Source: Bacillota bacterium
GTDB lineage: Bacteria; Bacillota; Clostridia; Oscillospirales; Oscillospiraceae
Reading direction: 5' to 3'
Length of the DNA stretch: 64,000 bases
Assembly (NCBI GenBank): GCA_023386265.1
Contig: JAEWKA010000002.1
Location: forward strand, 186,001 to 250,000
Part shown: piece after piece, positions 50,741 to 59,363 of the stretch
Numbering within the stretch: position 1 is the first letter of the stretch
Layout: every line of letters starts with the position of its first letter
The notes under the pieces: generated by a model
Told to the model about the DNA's origin: nothing
Databases searched by the model: none
What the model saw: the letters and a program-made list of their open reading frames with translations, nothing else
Program-made: the position numbers and the translations under genes

Positions 50741-53275
50741 TTATTTGATCCGTTTTGTGTCTTTAATTTTTTTACGTAGCTTCACAATTTCATACCAGAG
50801 AACGGAGAGTGCCGCTATGCCTAGGCAGGCAAAGAACTGCTCCGCCGATAGAGCTTTAAGCTTTAGGAAGGTATTGATAGGAGTATACAAAATGGCGCAG
50901 AGCATGACAATCGTGACTCCGTTTGCAAGCCACATGACCTTGTCACGGGCAAGACGCATGATAGACTTATATGCGAAATCTCGGTCGGAGCTGTTCACCT
51001 GTACAAGGAAGACATTGGAGAGCATGATTATCGCAAGTCCCATCGCGCGCGCAAGCGGCGCGTTTTCGGGGTTGCCTGAAAGTATATAGAAATATGTGCC
51101 AAAGGAAGAGGCGAATATTACAAGTCCCTGTATGATGCTTTTTATGAGTATTCCAGCATTTACAATATTATCCCTTGGATTGCGCGGAGGACGGTCCATT
51201 ATGTCTCGCTCCGCTGGCTGACGCTCAAGAACGATAGAGCAGGTCGGGTCAATGATGAGCTCAAGCAGAACGACATGCAGGGGCAAAAGCAGAAGCGCGG
51301 TTGGAGAAATGCCAAGGAGAGGTGCGAGCAGAGAAGCAAACGCGATCGGGATATGTATCGTAAACACATAGCCCACGGCCTTGCGAATGTTATCGTATAT
51401 TCTTCTGCCGTCTCTGACGGTGTCTACAATAGTAGTGAAATTGTCGTCCATGAGGATAAGGTCGGCCGCCTCGCGCGAAACCTCGCTGCCGCGCTTGCCC
51501 ATTGCGATGCCGATGTCGGCATATTTGAGAGCTGGTGCGTCGTTGACGCCGTCTCCGGTCATAGCGACGATTTCACCATTTTCCTTAAAGGCTTTGACTA
51601 TGCGCATCTTGTGCTCGGGTATGACACGGGAGAAGATGCTGACGTTCTTGACCTTTTCGCGAAGCTCCTCGTCGGTCATGGCGTTAAGCATATCGCCTGT
51701 AATAATATTATCGCAGTCATGCATACCGATTTTTTTTGCAATGGACGAAGCGGTTATTCCGTTGTCTCCCGTTATCATTACAACGCGGATGCCTGCCCTG
51801 TTACAAAGGGCGATATTGTCTTTTATACCCTCTCGCAGGGGATCGGCAAGACCGATGAGCCCTAGCAGGGTGAGCACGCAGCAGGTGATGTTTTCGGGAA
51901 TATCCGACTCTGTCCGTGGCTTCATGGTTGCAACTGCTATTACGCGAAGCCCTTCCTTGGACATTTCAAAAATACGGTTATTTGCCGCAATTCTCTCTAT
52001 ATCGGATAATACACAAAGAGATAGTATCATTTCAGGCGAACCCTTGGTGGCAACGACGATTTCACCGTTCCTGCGCCAGACGTGCCCCATCATTTTAAGT
52101 TCATTAGTAAAGGCATATTCGGTGATAAGCTCTCCGGCGAAAAGATGTTCTTTTGTAATGCCGTGGCTTTCGCAGTAAGCGAGCATAGCCTTTTCCATGG
52201 GGTCATAGGCTTCGGTTTCGCAGCCGAGACCCATGGTCTCAATCAGCTCTTGCTCATCGCCAAAAACAGTCCATGTATCCTGGACGGTCATCTGGTTCAT
52301 TGTAATAGTACCCGTTTTATCAACGCAGAGAACTGAAACGGCGCCCAGAGTTTCAACAGACGGGAGCTTGCGCACGAGAGAGTTCTTCTTCGCAAGACGC
52401 CATGCGCCCATGGAGAGAAAAACAGTGAGAATTACAGGAAATTCCTCGGGAATCATTGCCATTGCAAGCGTGATACCAGAAAGAATGCTCTCGATAAATC
52501 TTGCGCCCGTGCTGTGGTCGGGAATGTTTATGTATGTAAACATTCCGACGAGCGCGAAAAGCACGGCGGCAATTCCCGCGCAGAGCTTGACGAGCTTTCC
52601 TGTCTGCTTCTGCAGAGGAGTATCCTCGCTGGGAGCTGATGCAACGTTGGCGCCAATTTTGCCGTATTCGGTGGTAGCTCCAATTTTGTCGACCAGCACG
52701 ACTGCCGTACCCTGAGTTACAAGGGTTCCAGCATAGCAATAGTCGCGGCGCCAATAATCTTTTGTTGGCTCCGCACTTTCGGTGTTTAGCTTCCAGACTC
52801 CTTCGGCCTCGCCTGTAAGAGAGGATTCGTCTACACAGAGGTCGTTGCACTTAATTATGACGCCGTCCGCAGGAATTTTGACACCTTCACATATTAGCAT
52901 GAGATCTCCGGGGACAAGGTCGATGCTTGCAATGACTTTCTCTTCGCCGTCACGGATAACCGTAACCTGAGGCGCGGATAGGTCTCGCAAAGCGTTTAGG
53001 GTTTTATCGGTTTTCCATTCCTGGATAATGTCGATACTGATGATGCCAATGACAAAAATCAGCATGATTGCGCCGTCACACGGTTCGCCGAGGATAAAAT
53101 AAATAATTGCAGCGACAATAAGCAGCAAAAACATTGGCTCGCAGATAATATGGAAGGCTTTTTTGATAAAGCTTTCCTTCTTCTGCGGCGTCAGTTCGTT
53201 TTTGCCATATTGTTTCTGCAAGTTCTCGGCTTCGGCAGAGCGCAGCCCCGCCATGTTCGGTTTTAATTCTGTCAT
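50741..53275 (-). CDS. Cation-transporting P-type ATPase, probable divalent transition-metal or calcium-type exporter
   Basis: An 844-residue P-type ATPase with the Ca-ATPase-like (P2) layout: no N-terminal CxxC metal domain, N-terminal cation-ATPase domain, TGEA actuator loop at about 154, phosphorylation site Asp319 (CVDKTGT), hinge TGDGVNDAPALKYADIGIAMG, and about ten membrane segments. The ion-site helix reads IPEEFPVIL (Pro276), not the PEGLP of SERCA-like pumps or the CPC of metal pumps. The upstream RNA is a NiCo/czcD-type riboswitch, so the cargo is likely Fe(II), Co, Ni or a similar ion exported to relieve excess (inference). GGAGGTAACTGTT precedes the ATG. Confidence 0.9.
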   Translation of the reverse strand: MTELKPNMAGLRSAEAENLQKQYGKNELTPQKKESFIKKAFHIICEPMFLLLIVAAIIYFILGEPCDGAIMLIFVIGIISIDIIQEWKTDKTLNALRDLSAPQVTVIRDGEEKVIASIDLVPGDLMLICEGVKIPADGVIIKCNDLCVDESSLTGEAEGVWKLNTESAEPTKDYWRRDYCYAGTLVTQGTAVVLVDKIGATTEYGKIGANVASAPSEDTPLQKQTGKLVKLCAGIAAVLFALVGMFTYINIPDHSTGARFIESILSGITLAMAMIPEEFPVILTVFLSMGAWRLAKKNSLVRKLPSVETLGAVSVLCVDKTGTITMNQMTVQDTWTVFGDEQELIETMGLGCETEAYDPMEKAMLAYCESHGITKEHLFAGELITEYAFTNELKMMGHVWRRNGEIVVATKGSPEMILSLCVLSDIERIAANNRIFEMSKEGLRVIAVATMKPRTESDIPENITCCVLTLLGLIGLADPLREGIKDNIALCNRAGIRVVMITGDNGITASSIAKKIGMHDCDNIITGDMLNAMTDEELREKVKNVSIFSRVIPEHKMRIVKAFKENGEIVAMTGDGVNDAPALKYADIGIAMGKRGSEVSREAADLILMDDNFTTIVDTVRDGRRIYDNIRKAVGYVFTIHIPIAFASLLAPLLGISPTALLLLPLHVVLLELIIDPTCSIVLERQPAERDIMDRPPRNPRDNIVNAGILIKSIIQGLVIFASSFGTYFYILSGNPENAPLARAMGLAIIMLSNVFLVQVNSSDRDFAYKSIMRLARDKVMWLANGVTIVMLCAILYTPINTFLKLKALSAEQFFACLGIAALSVLWYEIVKLRKKIKDTKRIK

Positions 53276-53357
53276 AACAGTTACCTCCGTATATGCCTTT
53301 CAGCACTCGTTTGATAGCTCTATGGCACTTCATTATAAGGTCTATCCGTCAATGCGC

Positions 53358-53404
53358 GCAAAAAAGCGCGTATGCGGAACATACTACTGTCCCGCATAAC
53401 GCGC
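53358..53404 (-). terminator. Riboswitch-coupled terminator upstream of the P-type ATPase
   Basis: On the minus strand GCGCGT and ATGCGG segments (53389-53404) pair with CCGCATACGCGC (53366-53380), then six T (53365-53360). The 5' arm is the 3' strand of the aptamer, so metal binding and termination are mutually exclusive. Confidence 0.8.
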
Positions 53405-53484
53405 TCATAACGCATTCTGCTGCCGCCTTTCCGCGGCCCGGCCCCATGACCTGGAAGGGTCATCGCCTGCTCAGTTTGTACTGT
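53384..53484 (-). ncRNA. NiCo (czcD-type) riboswitch aptamer
   Basis: The minus-strand RNA contains the conserved words AACUGAGCAGGCGAUGACC, GGUCAUG, GGCCGGGCCG, GGCGGCAGCAGA and the 3' GCGGGACAGU in the order of the NiCo/czcD riboswitch class. The helix GAUGACC/GGUCAUG and the closing ACUG/CAGU are intact. The class was described as Ni/Co-sensing and later proposed to answer to Fe(II); both are metal-on switches for export genes. Confidence 0.88.
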
Positions 53485-53540
53485 TGATCTCGCATTTCTT
53501 TTTGGGAAATGTAATGCAGTGCAAAGAGATTATTTTTTGA

Positions 53541-53569
53541 ACACTAACACAATTATATGCGTTTGTCAA
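53541..53569 (-). promoter_or_regulatory. Promoter of the riboswitch-ATPase transcript
   Basis: Minus-strand -35 TTGACA (complement 53564-53569), 17-bp spacer, -10 TAGTGT (complement 53541-53546), about 55 nt before the aptamer. With the riboswitch it accounts for most of the 386-bp gap 53276-53661. Confidence 0.6.
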
Positions 53570-53661
53570 GAAGAACGTGCGGGATATTTGCGGATGTTTC
53601 TTTCTTGACAGGAATCAGCAAGAAAAGCAAAAAGTTATTTAACTCAATAGAATCAAACACA

Positions 53662-55014
53662 TCAGTCTACCTCAAACCGAACCTCAAACAGACTTCCCTT
53701 GCCCAGTTCACTCGTCACGCTGACGATTCCTCCGAACTGCTCCGCTATCCATCTGACAATGGACAGACCGAGTCCGGGACTTGAATTTATAGTCGACTGA
53801 TCCGCTTTATAAAACCTGTTCCAAATCCTCGGCAGGTCTTCCTCGGATATGCCGATACCGCCATCCGCAACGGATAAAAGCACGGTGCTTTGCTGCTTTT
53901 TCAGAGATACATTGACCCACCCGCTGGGTACATTATATTTCAGGGCGTTGTCAATCAGATTATAGAGTAACCTCATAAAGAGCGTCTGGTCGAAAAGCAT
54001 TATTATGCCATTATCAATATCGGCAGAGATCGTGATGCCGGAATTTTCTTCTCTTTCAGTCACCTCTTCGACTATCGTCTGGGTCAGAGCGCTCAAATCT
54101 ATATATTCCATTTCCTGCATATAGTTTCCGTCTATGCTTCTTGCCATCATAAGAAGTTGAGAGATCAAGGAGTTCATTTTTTTCCCTTCGAGAAGTATGG
54201 TGCTCAGGTTTTCCCTGTATTCTTCAGCGGTTTTGTCTCCGACAAGTGCCTCCTCAGCGTTGACTATGATTGCCGTGACGGGCGTCCGAAGTTCGTGAGA
54301 TACATCGGCTGAAAAACGTTTCTCTCGGTCAAATGAATCCTCGAGACGGTCGAGCATTTTATCAAAGGTCGCGGCTAGTACGCCAACCTCGTCGTGACCA
54401 CCCTCAAAATTAATCCTTTTCGACAGGTTGCCCTGCCCGATCTGCTGTGCCGTTTTCGTGATCTGCTTTACCGGTGAAAGCGCTCGCGTTATGAAGCCGC
54501 CGCTAATCATCATTAAAGCGGAGAAACAAATAATAATAAGCGTTGCTATATAAATCATGGTTTTAAAATATGCGAGTGCACTGTTAATCGCGTCAAGCGA
54601 TTTGACTACTCTGAACCAGCCTGTTCTCTTACCATTAACAATCAGCTCACGATCCAATACCATCCATTCGTGTCCGGCAGCGCCCTCATAATATACGCCT
54701 TTATAAGCCGGCTGCACTTTTGGGTCGAAGTCATCCGGCAGTCTACCCGAAATTAACTCATTGGCGTCAGAATATATCCCTATGTAGGTACCTGTCTGGA
54801 TTAGATCAATTCCACTGTCTGGCTCATACATGCCCTCTCCCAGCCGCAGAAATCTGGTTATCTGCGCGGCTTCCGACTGCAGGAGCGTCTCGGACCCCTT
54901 GTACAGATGGTTTGAAATCACAAGGTACATTATTGGTAAAACCGCAATAAAGATGAGCAAGAGCGCGAGGCTGTGCCAAATCATAATTTTCCATCTAATA
55001 TTCAGCTTTTTCAT
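53662..55014 (-). CDS. Two-component sensor histidine kinase
   Basis: A 450-residue membrane kinase. Two membrane helices (about 11-33 and 154-174) flank an extracytoplasmic sensor of about 115 residues. Then a HAMP linker, the HisKA site His240 in FSADVSHELRTP, N-box LLYNLIDNALKYN, G1 DGGIGI and G2 GLGLSI. It overlaps the regulator's stop by one base (TAATG). The signal is unknown. Confidence 0.93.
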   Translation of the reverse strand: MKKLNIRWKIMIWHSLALLLIFIAVLPIMYLVISNHLYKGSETLLQSEAAQITRFLRLGEGMYEPDSGIDLIQTGTYIGIYSDANELISGRLPDDFDPKVQPAYKGVYYEGAAGHEWMVLDRELIVNGKRTGWFRVVKSLDAINSALAYFKTMIYIATLIIICFSALMMISGGFITRALSPVKQITKTAQQIGQGNLSKRINFEGGHDEVGVLAATFDKMLDRLEDSFDREKRFSADVSHELRTPVTAIIVNAEEALVGDKTAEEYRENLSTILLEGKKMNSLISQLLMMARSIDGNYMQEMEYIDLSALTQTIVEEVTEREENSGITISADIDNGIIMLFDQTLFMRLLYNLIDNALKYNVPSGWVNVSLKKQQSTVLLSVADGGIGISEEDLPRIWNRFYKADQSTINSSPGLGLSIVRWIAEQFGGIVSVTSELGKGSLFEVRFEVD

Positions 55015-55685
55015 TAAGACTCCTTAATGATATATCCGCTGCCACGAACCGTTCCGATAAGTTTTTTCTCAAATCCGTCGTCGATCTTCTCGCGCAGATA
55101 GCGTATGTAAACATCCACAATGTTGGAAGAGCAGTCAAAATCATAGTTCCAGACATGATCGACAATTTGTGTCCTTGTTAGCAGACGGTTTTTGTTGCGT
55201 AGCAAATATTCAAGTATCGCAAATTCCTTGCTGGTAAGTTTAATCTCTTTATCTGCGCGCCGGACGCAATGATTTGATAAATCCACGGTAAGATCGGCCA
55301 TAGTCAGCTCATTTTTGCGCTCGGAACTCTGCCGGCGCATAAGAGCACGCAGCCGCGCCATCAGCTCGTCAAGAGAAAAGGGCTTAATCATATAATCGTC
55401 GGCACCGCAGTCGAGTCCCCTGACGCGGTCAGCAACGGTATCCTTTGCCGTCAGAAGAAGAACCGGTGTCTGATTGCCCTTGTTTCGCATATTTTTGAGT
55501 ATTGTCAGCCCATCGATGCCCGGCAGCATGATGTCCAGAATGATACAGTCGTACTCGCAAAGAGAAATCAAGGACTGAGCATCGGGGCCGTTGTCGCATA
55601 TATCAACACTGTACCCGTTTTTTTCGATACCTTTTGCCGTTGCAGTTAATATTGATTTGTCATCTTCAACCAAAAGTAGTCTCAT
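55014..55685 (-). CDS. OmpR-family response regulator
   Basis: A 223-residue regulator. Receiver domain with Asp7/Asp8 and phospho-acceptor Asp51 (CIILDIMLPG), Thr and Lys switch residues (LLTAKD, DDYMIKPFSLDEL), then a winged-helix domain (LTSKEFAILEYLLRNKNRLLTRTQIVDHVW). ATG at 55685 follows GAGAGG; a longer upstream frame would pass through the promoter at 55720-55748. Its targets are unknown; the metal-ATPase gene downstream has its own promoter. Confidence 0.94.
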   Translation of the reverse strand: MRLLLVEDDKSILTATAKGIEKNGYSVDICDNGPDAQSLISLCEYDCIILDIMLPGIDGLTILKNMRNKGNQTPVLLLTAKDTVADRVRGLDCGADDYMIKPFSLDELMARLRALMRRQSSERKNELTMADLTVDLSNHCVRRADKEIKLTSKEFAILEYLLRNKNRLLTRTQIVDHVWNYDFDCSSNIVDVYIRYLREKIDDGFEKKLIGTVRGSGYIIKES

Positions 55686-55719
55686 AGTCAGCCTCTCATC
55701 AATTGGAGTATTTATATTA

Positions 55720-55748
55720 AGATTATTATTTTGTTCGCATATTGTCAA
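55720..55748 (-). promoter_or_regulatory. Promoter of the two-component operon
   Basis: Minus-strand -35 TTGACA (complement 55743-55748), 17-bp spacer, -10 TAATCT (complement 55720-55725). It sets the regulator start at 55685. Confidence 0.65.
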
Positions 55749-55908
55749 CAAAAGAAAGAAATTGTCGCAGATTGGCAGAAAATATTTTGGGAGATTTAAT
55801 CGTATTTTAATCTTTGCGTGATAATTATTAGTAAGAAAACATAAATATCTGTTCTGAGCGGAAGAATAATTAAGTTTTTCCGCACATTTTAGCCACAACT
55901 TAACAACG

Positions 55909-55996
55909 ACAATAGCAAATTTACCGAAAGGTAGAGACGCAAAGCCATGGGGTCTAAGGTCTTTGACTATGACAGCCCGGTTGCCGAATTGTTTTT
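55909..55996 (+). ncRNA. Cyclic di-GMP-I (GEMM-I) riboswitch
   Basis: GACGCAAAGCCAUGGGG is the signature of the class I c-di-GMP aptamer. The P2 hairpin UUUACC-GAAA-GGUAGA has the expected GNRA loop, the AUGACAGCCCGGUUGCC 3' side is conserved, and P1 pairs CAAU/GCAA with UUGC/AUUG. The rest of the leader (to 56097) holds one more hairpin. It precedes the Tad pilus genes. Confidence 0.93.
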
Positions 55997-56064
55997 TTAT
56001 AGCTGTCTTGCGCTATGACTCTATTCGTGCACCCTTGGGCTGCAGAATAGGGTTTTTTTGTTTT
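55997..56064 (+). terminator. Expression platform of the c-di-GMP riboswitch
   Basis: Seven T (55992-55998 region) directly follow P1. A second hairpin (CTCTATTC with GAATAGGG, about 56019-56053) ends in seven T. The segment GCTGTC (56002-56007) can pair with aptamer GACAGC (55971-55976), a possible switching helix. Direction of control cannot be settled by eye. Confidence 0.55.
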
Positions 56065-56097
56065 CAATTGAGCCTTAATAAAAGGCAGGGTGATTAC

Positions 56098-56754
56098 ATG
56101 AATATTTATCTTAAAGCTATGTTTCTGCTAATGGGAGCGGCTCTGGGCTTTGTACTTCCTTATATCGCACAGAAGCTTGCCCTATACAAATACCGAAAAA
56201 AAGGTATGTCACTCGAAGATGATTCGCGTTATACAGTTTTACCGTTAAAACTTGGACTTTGTGTACTTAACGGAGCCGCATGGCTCTTCTCAGGCTATCT
56301 CGCTGATAGTTTCCTTATCGCCGCTTTGGTTTCAGTTCTTTTCTCGACAGCCTTGCTGATGGCAATTGTGGATATTCGAATCAGGATAGTCCCAAACGAG
56401 CTGCTTATTGTCTTAATTATTCTGGGGCTTGCGTTTCAGGCGGAACAATTTGGCTTTGCGGCGATAATACCTGCTATCCTATGCACGGTCGCAATGATGT
56501 TCCTGTTTTCTACGGTTGCCGGCTTTATCGGCTTCGACAAGGTGGGAGCGGGAGACGTTAAGCTCGCCGGAGGGATGGGACTTGCTCTTGGTTATCCCGC
56601 AATAATTTCGGGCCTTGTGATAATGAGCGCGGTTTTCCTTCTCTTCACCCTTGCGGGGCTGCTGACAAAAAAACTGACCTTGAAAACCATGGTGCCCTTT
56701 GCTCCGTTTATGATGACCGGAATGGTCTTCGCTCTCTTATACACTATCTATTAA
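56098..56754 (+). CDS. A24-family prepilin peptidase (TadV/CpaA-like)
   Basis: A 218-residue polytopic aspartic protease that cleaves and processes Flp-type prepilins. The two catalytic aspartates lie in VDIRIRIVPNELL and in GAGDVKLAGGMG, the GxGDxK motif. About six membrane helices. The start is ATG 56098 behind AGGGTGA; the longer frame from 55963 would lie inside the riboswitch. First gene of the Tad operon. Confidence 0.92.
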   Translation: MNIYLKAMFLLMGAALGFVLPYIAQKLALYKYRKKGMSLEDDSRYTVLPLKLGLCVLNGAAWLFSGYLADSFLIAALVSVLFSTALLMAIVDIRIRIVPNELLIVLIILGLAFQAEQFGFAAIIPAILCTVAMMFLFSTVAGFIGFDKVGAGDVKLAGGMGLALGYPAIISGLVIMSAVFLLFTLAGLLTKKLTLKTMVPFAPFMMTGMVFALLYTIY

Positions 56755-56844
56755 TGACGGGCTGGTCGCTTAATTTTGGCAAATACCATCACGTATGGTG
56801 TTTACATATATCGATAAACAAATTTTTATAGGGGGTATTTTAGC

Positions 56845-57012
56845 ATGAAAAAGTTTTTAGGGTGGCTCAAAAACGAAGAAAGCGGTCAGGGTATGGTCGA
56901 GTACGGTCTGATCATCGGCCTCATCGCGGTAGTTGTCATTGCGGCAATCGGTCTACTCGGTCCCAAAATCAATGCATTATTCAATGGCATATCGCTGCCG
57001 GCGTCGACGTAA
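56845..57012 (+). CDS. flp: Flp-type major pilin (class IVb prepilin)
   Basis: A 55-residue prepilin: MKKFLGWLKNEESGQG leader, predicted cleavage after the final Gly, then MVEYGLIIGLIAVVVIAAIGLLG, the invariant Glu/Tyr-containing hydrophobic helix of Flp pilins. GGGGGTATTTTAGC precedes the ATG. It is cut off from the next gene by a stable hairpin, which fits extra expression of the major subunit. It is the substrate of the upstream peptidase. Confidence 0.93.
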   Translation: MKKFLGWLKNEESGQGMVEYGLIIGLIAVVVIAAIGLLGPKINALFNGISLPAST

Positions 57013-57041
57013 AACTCGCCTAAACACAAATAGGCGGAGTG

Positions 57042-57086
57042 AGAAAGCAGGCTCAAGCATTTATGGCCTGAGCCTGCCCTTTCTCT
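57042..57086 (+). terminator. Hairpin after flp (partial terminator or RNA stabiliser)
   Basis: GCAGGCTCA/TGAGCCTGC with an outer AGAAAG/CTTTCT helix and 12-nt loop. It probably lets flp mRNA exceed the downstream genes. A second perfect 9-bp hairpin lies at 57125-57145. Confidence 0.55.
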
Positions 57087-57176
57087 CTTAAACCGAAATG
57101 CGAACAAACGATATTAAACGCGCGGACAGACCGCGGCGGTCTGTCTCAGGATTACATATGAGGCGGTGATGTTCGG

Positions 57177-57557
57177 ATGAAAAGCGAAAGAGGACAGGCC
57201 ACGGTTGAATTTGCGCTGGTGCTGCCGATACTTTTGCTGCTCATAAGCGGCATCCTGAACTTCGGTTGGGTTTTTGGAAACCAGCTCCTTGCTCAAAACG
57301 CGGCAAGAGAGGCTACGAGATACACCGCTATACACTATTATGACAGCAGCACAGATGACGACAGGACAGTAGCCGCCGACATCGTTACTTCGAGAGCGCC
57401 GACGATTGGTTCACCCGTCGTAACTCTGTCCGTTACGGGCGACACCATTACTGTCAAAGTAAGCAGCAGTGTCCAGCTGCTCACACCGCTCATTTCGGAA
57501 CTATTTCCGGACGGAAAATGTACTATTACAACTCAATGTGTTATGAGGCTGGAATGA
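57177..57557 (+). CDS. TadE-like pseudopilin
   Basis: A 126-residue protein with one N-terminal membrane helix preceded by the processing-like GQATVEFALVLPILLLLISGIL, the TadE/TadG motif (Glu at +5 after Gly). The rest is a small beta-rich extracytoplasmic domain. It lies between the Flp pilin and a larger TadG-like protein. It probably seeds or caps the Tad pilus. Confidence 0.88.
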   Translation: MKSERGQATVEFALVLPILLLLISGILNFGWVFGNQLLAQNAAREATRYTAIHYYDSSTDDDRTVAADIVTSRAPTIGSPVVTLSVTGDTITVKVSSSVQLLTPLISELFPDGKCTITTQCVMRLE

Positions 57558-57585
57558 ATATTTTGTTCTGCGATTAGAGGGACTG

Positions 57586-58587
57586 ATGATTATGCGCAGA
57601 CTGGTTAAAAAATTCTATAGCGAACAGCATGGCTCGGTCTCAATTGTTGTCGCCTTGATACTGGCGGCTCTAATTGGGATCACCGGATTCGTGGTGGATA
57701 AAGGCGTCTATTACAGCGAGGGTGCAGAGCTGCAGAATTCTTTGGACAGCGCGGTTCTCGCGGCAGCCAAGGAGCTTCCGGCAAGTAGTGTCAGTTCCAC
57801 TGCATGGGCCTCGGCGGAAAATGAAGCCATAGCCTATGCTTCCTTAAATAAATTTGAAATTACGCGTGATGATATTGAGCCCGTATATGCAAATGACAAT
57901 CCCGAAAATCAGATTATCGGGATCAGGGCGACGAAAACAGTCACGGTCGAATACAGTTTTATTAAAGTCCTCGGTATCGATTCCGGTAGGGTCACGCGCA
58001 CTTCGTCGGCGGGACTTTCACCTGTCGGCGGGGTTAAAGGAGTAGTTCCTCTCTGTATATCCGAATCCGGTCTGAGCTCGGCAATAGCCGCAGGGGTTAT
58101 CGAAGGCCTGACGATAAAATGCAGTACCGATACAGACTTGATTGGCATTGACACCGGCACGGTAAGCGGCTGGTTCGGCGCCGTAAGGATTGACGGTTCA
58201 GGCGCAAGTACATACAGCTTGCTTCTTGCCAACGGCTACAGCGGCACTCTTACCGTTGGGCAGGTACTTGATATGGAAAGCGGCAATATGTCTGGACCGA
58301 CGATGGATGGCTTCACGACTCGCGTTTCAAGATGCACTGACGGCTGCACCGCTGATAACTATCTTCCCGATTGTCCCAGACTTGTATATGTGCCTGTGAT
58401 TGAAGTGCTTCCTGAAAAGCAAGTGAAGATTGTATCTTTTGCTGCGTTTTTCCTTGAAACGTGCGGCGGCAGCGGCAACAACTCATATATCGAGGCTACT
58501 TATATTAAGGATATTACCCTGCCGAATTCCGCAGCAGGAAAAAGCGGGCAGGATTTCGGACTATACGTCACTAAGCTTCTGGACTAA
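57586..58587 (+). CDS. TadG-like pilus assembly protein (Flp-pilus biogenesis)
   Basis: A 333-residue protein. N-terminal EQHGSVSIVVALILAALIGITGFVVDKGVYY is the TadE/TadG (TadE-like/Flp pilus assembly) anchor helix, followed by the TadG-type AELQNSLDSAVLAAAKEL helix. The remaining 270 residues are an extracytoplasmic domain with four or more Cys (CTDGCTADNYLPDC). Two in-frame ATGs (57586 and 57592) are possible; AGAGGG lies closer to the first. Confidence 0.85.
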   Translation: MIMRRLVKKFYSEQHGSVSIVVALILAALIGITGFVVDKGVYYSEGAELQNSLDSAVLAAAKELPASSVSSTAWASAENEAIAYASLNKFEITRDDIEPVYANDNPENQIIGIRATKTVTVEYSFIKVLGIDSGRVTRTSSAGLSPVGGVKGVVPLCISESGLSSAIAAGVIEGLTIKCSTDTDLIGIDTGTVSGWFGAVRIDGSGASTYSLLLANGYSGTLTVGQVLDMESGNMSGPTMDGFTTRVSRCTDGCTADNYLPDCPRLVYVPVIEVLPEKQVKIVSFAAFFLETCGGSGNNSYIEATYIKDITLPNSAAGKSGQDFGLYVTKLLD

Positions 58588-58619
58588 TTTGCTTTTGCAT
58601 AAAGGGGAGGTCGCGCGTC

Positions 58620-59345
58620 GTGAAAAAAGTAAGGATACTGGCTATTATTTCGGCTGCTGTGACAGGGTTACTGCTGTTTGTGTTTTTAAGCTCGCTGAAC
58701 CGACCCACATATACCGAAACGATGACCGTTTTCGTTGCGGCCTTAAATATTCAGGCTGATACGCCGATTACGGCGGCGATGATTCAGATGACGGAACTGC
58801 CGTTGGGGGCTGTAGTGTCGGGCGCGATAACAGACCAGTCTAAAATCATCGGGAAGGTCTCGAACGCAGAAATTTTTGCCGGAGAGCAGATTATAGGCGC
58901 AAAGCTCGTTAAGACAGGGGAAAGCGGAAACGAGACTCTTGCCTATGCGATTAAGCCGGGTATGCGCGCAATAACGATAGCAGTTGACGAAACCTCAGGG
59001 CTTGCCTACATGATTGCTCCGGGAAATCGCGTTGATATAATCGGCGAATTTTTGATTACAGAGTCCAATGACACCGCAGACAGCTCCGCCAAGGTTTCAC
59101 ATACCACGATGATTCTCGAAAACATAAATGTTCTCGCTGTTGATAATGTGCTTTCCAAGGATGGTAAAATAAGCAGCGACACACCGGTGTATACCACGAT
59201 GACTCTCGAAGTTACTCCAAAGCAGGCCATGGAGCTTTCTGAGGCGCAGTTTGAAGGACAGCTTCGCGCAATCCTAAGATCACCTATCGATACGGATGAA
59301 ACCAAGCAGCCGAGCATAACGCTCGACGATGTCATGGCAAGATGA
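58620..59345 (+). CDS. cpaB: CpaB/RcpC-like pilus assembly protein
   Basis: A 241-residue protein with one N-terminal membrane helix and an SAF-domain region (AALNIQADTPITAAMI ... EIFAGEQIIGAKLVKTG) followed by the RcpC core (RAITIAVDETSGLAYMIAPGNRVDII). The start is GTG at 58620 behind GGGGAGG. In Gram-negatives it helps the outer-membrane channel; here, without a secretin in view, its partner is probably a wall-crossing element (inference). Confidence 0.9.
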   Translation: MKKVRILAIISAAVTGLLLFVFLSSLNRPTYTETMTVFVAALNIQADTPITAAMIQMTELPLGAVVSGAITDQSKIIGKVSNAEIFAGEQIIGAKLVKTGESGNETLAYAIKPGMRAITIAVDETSGLAYMIAPGNRVDIIGEFLITESNDTADSSAKVSHTTMILENINVLAVDNVLSKDGKISSDTPVYTTMTLEVTPKQAMELSEAQFEGQLRAILRSPIDTDETKQPSITLDDVMAR

Positions 59346-59363
59346 GCGGCGGGGTAGCGGGAA

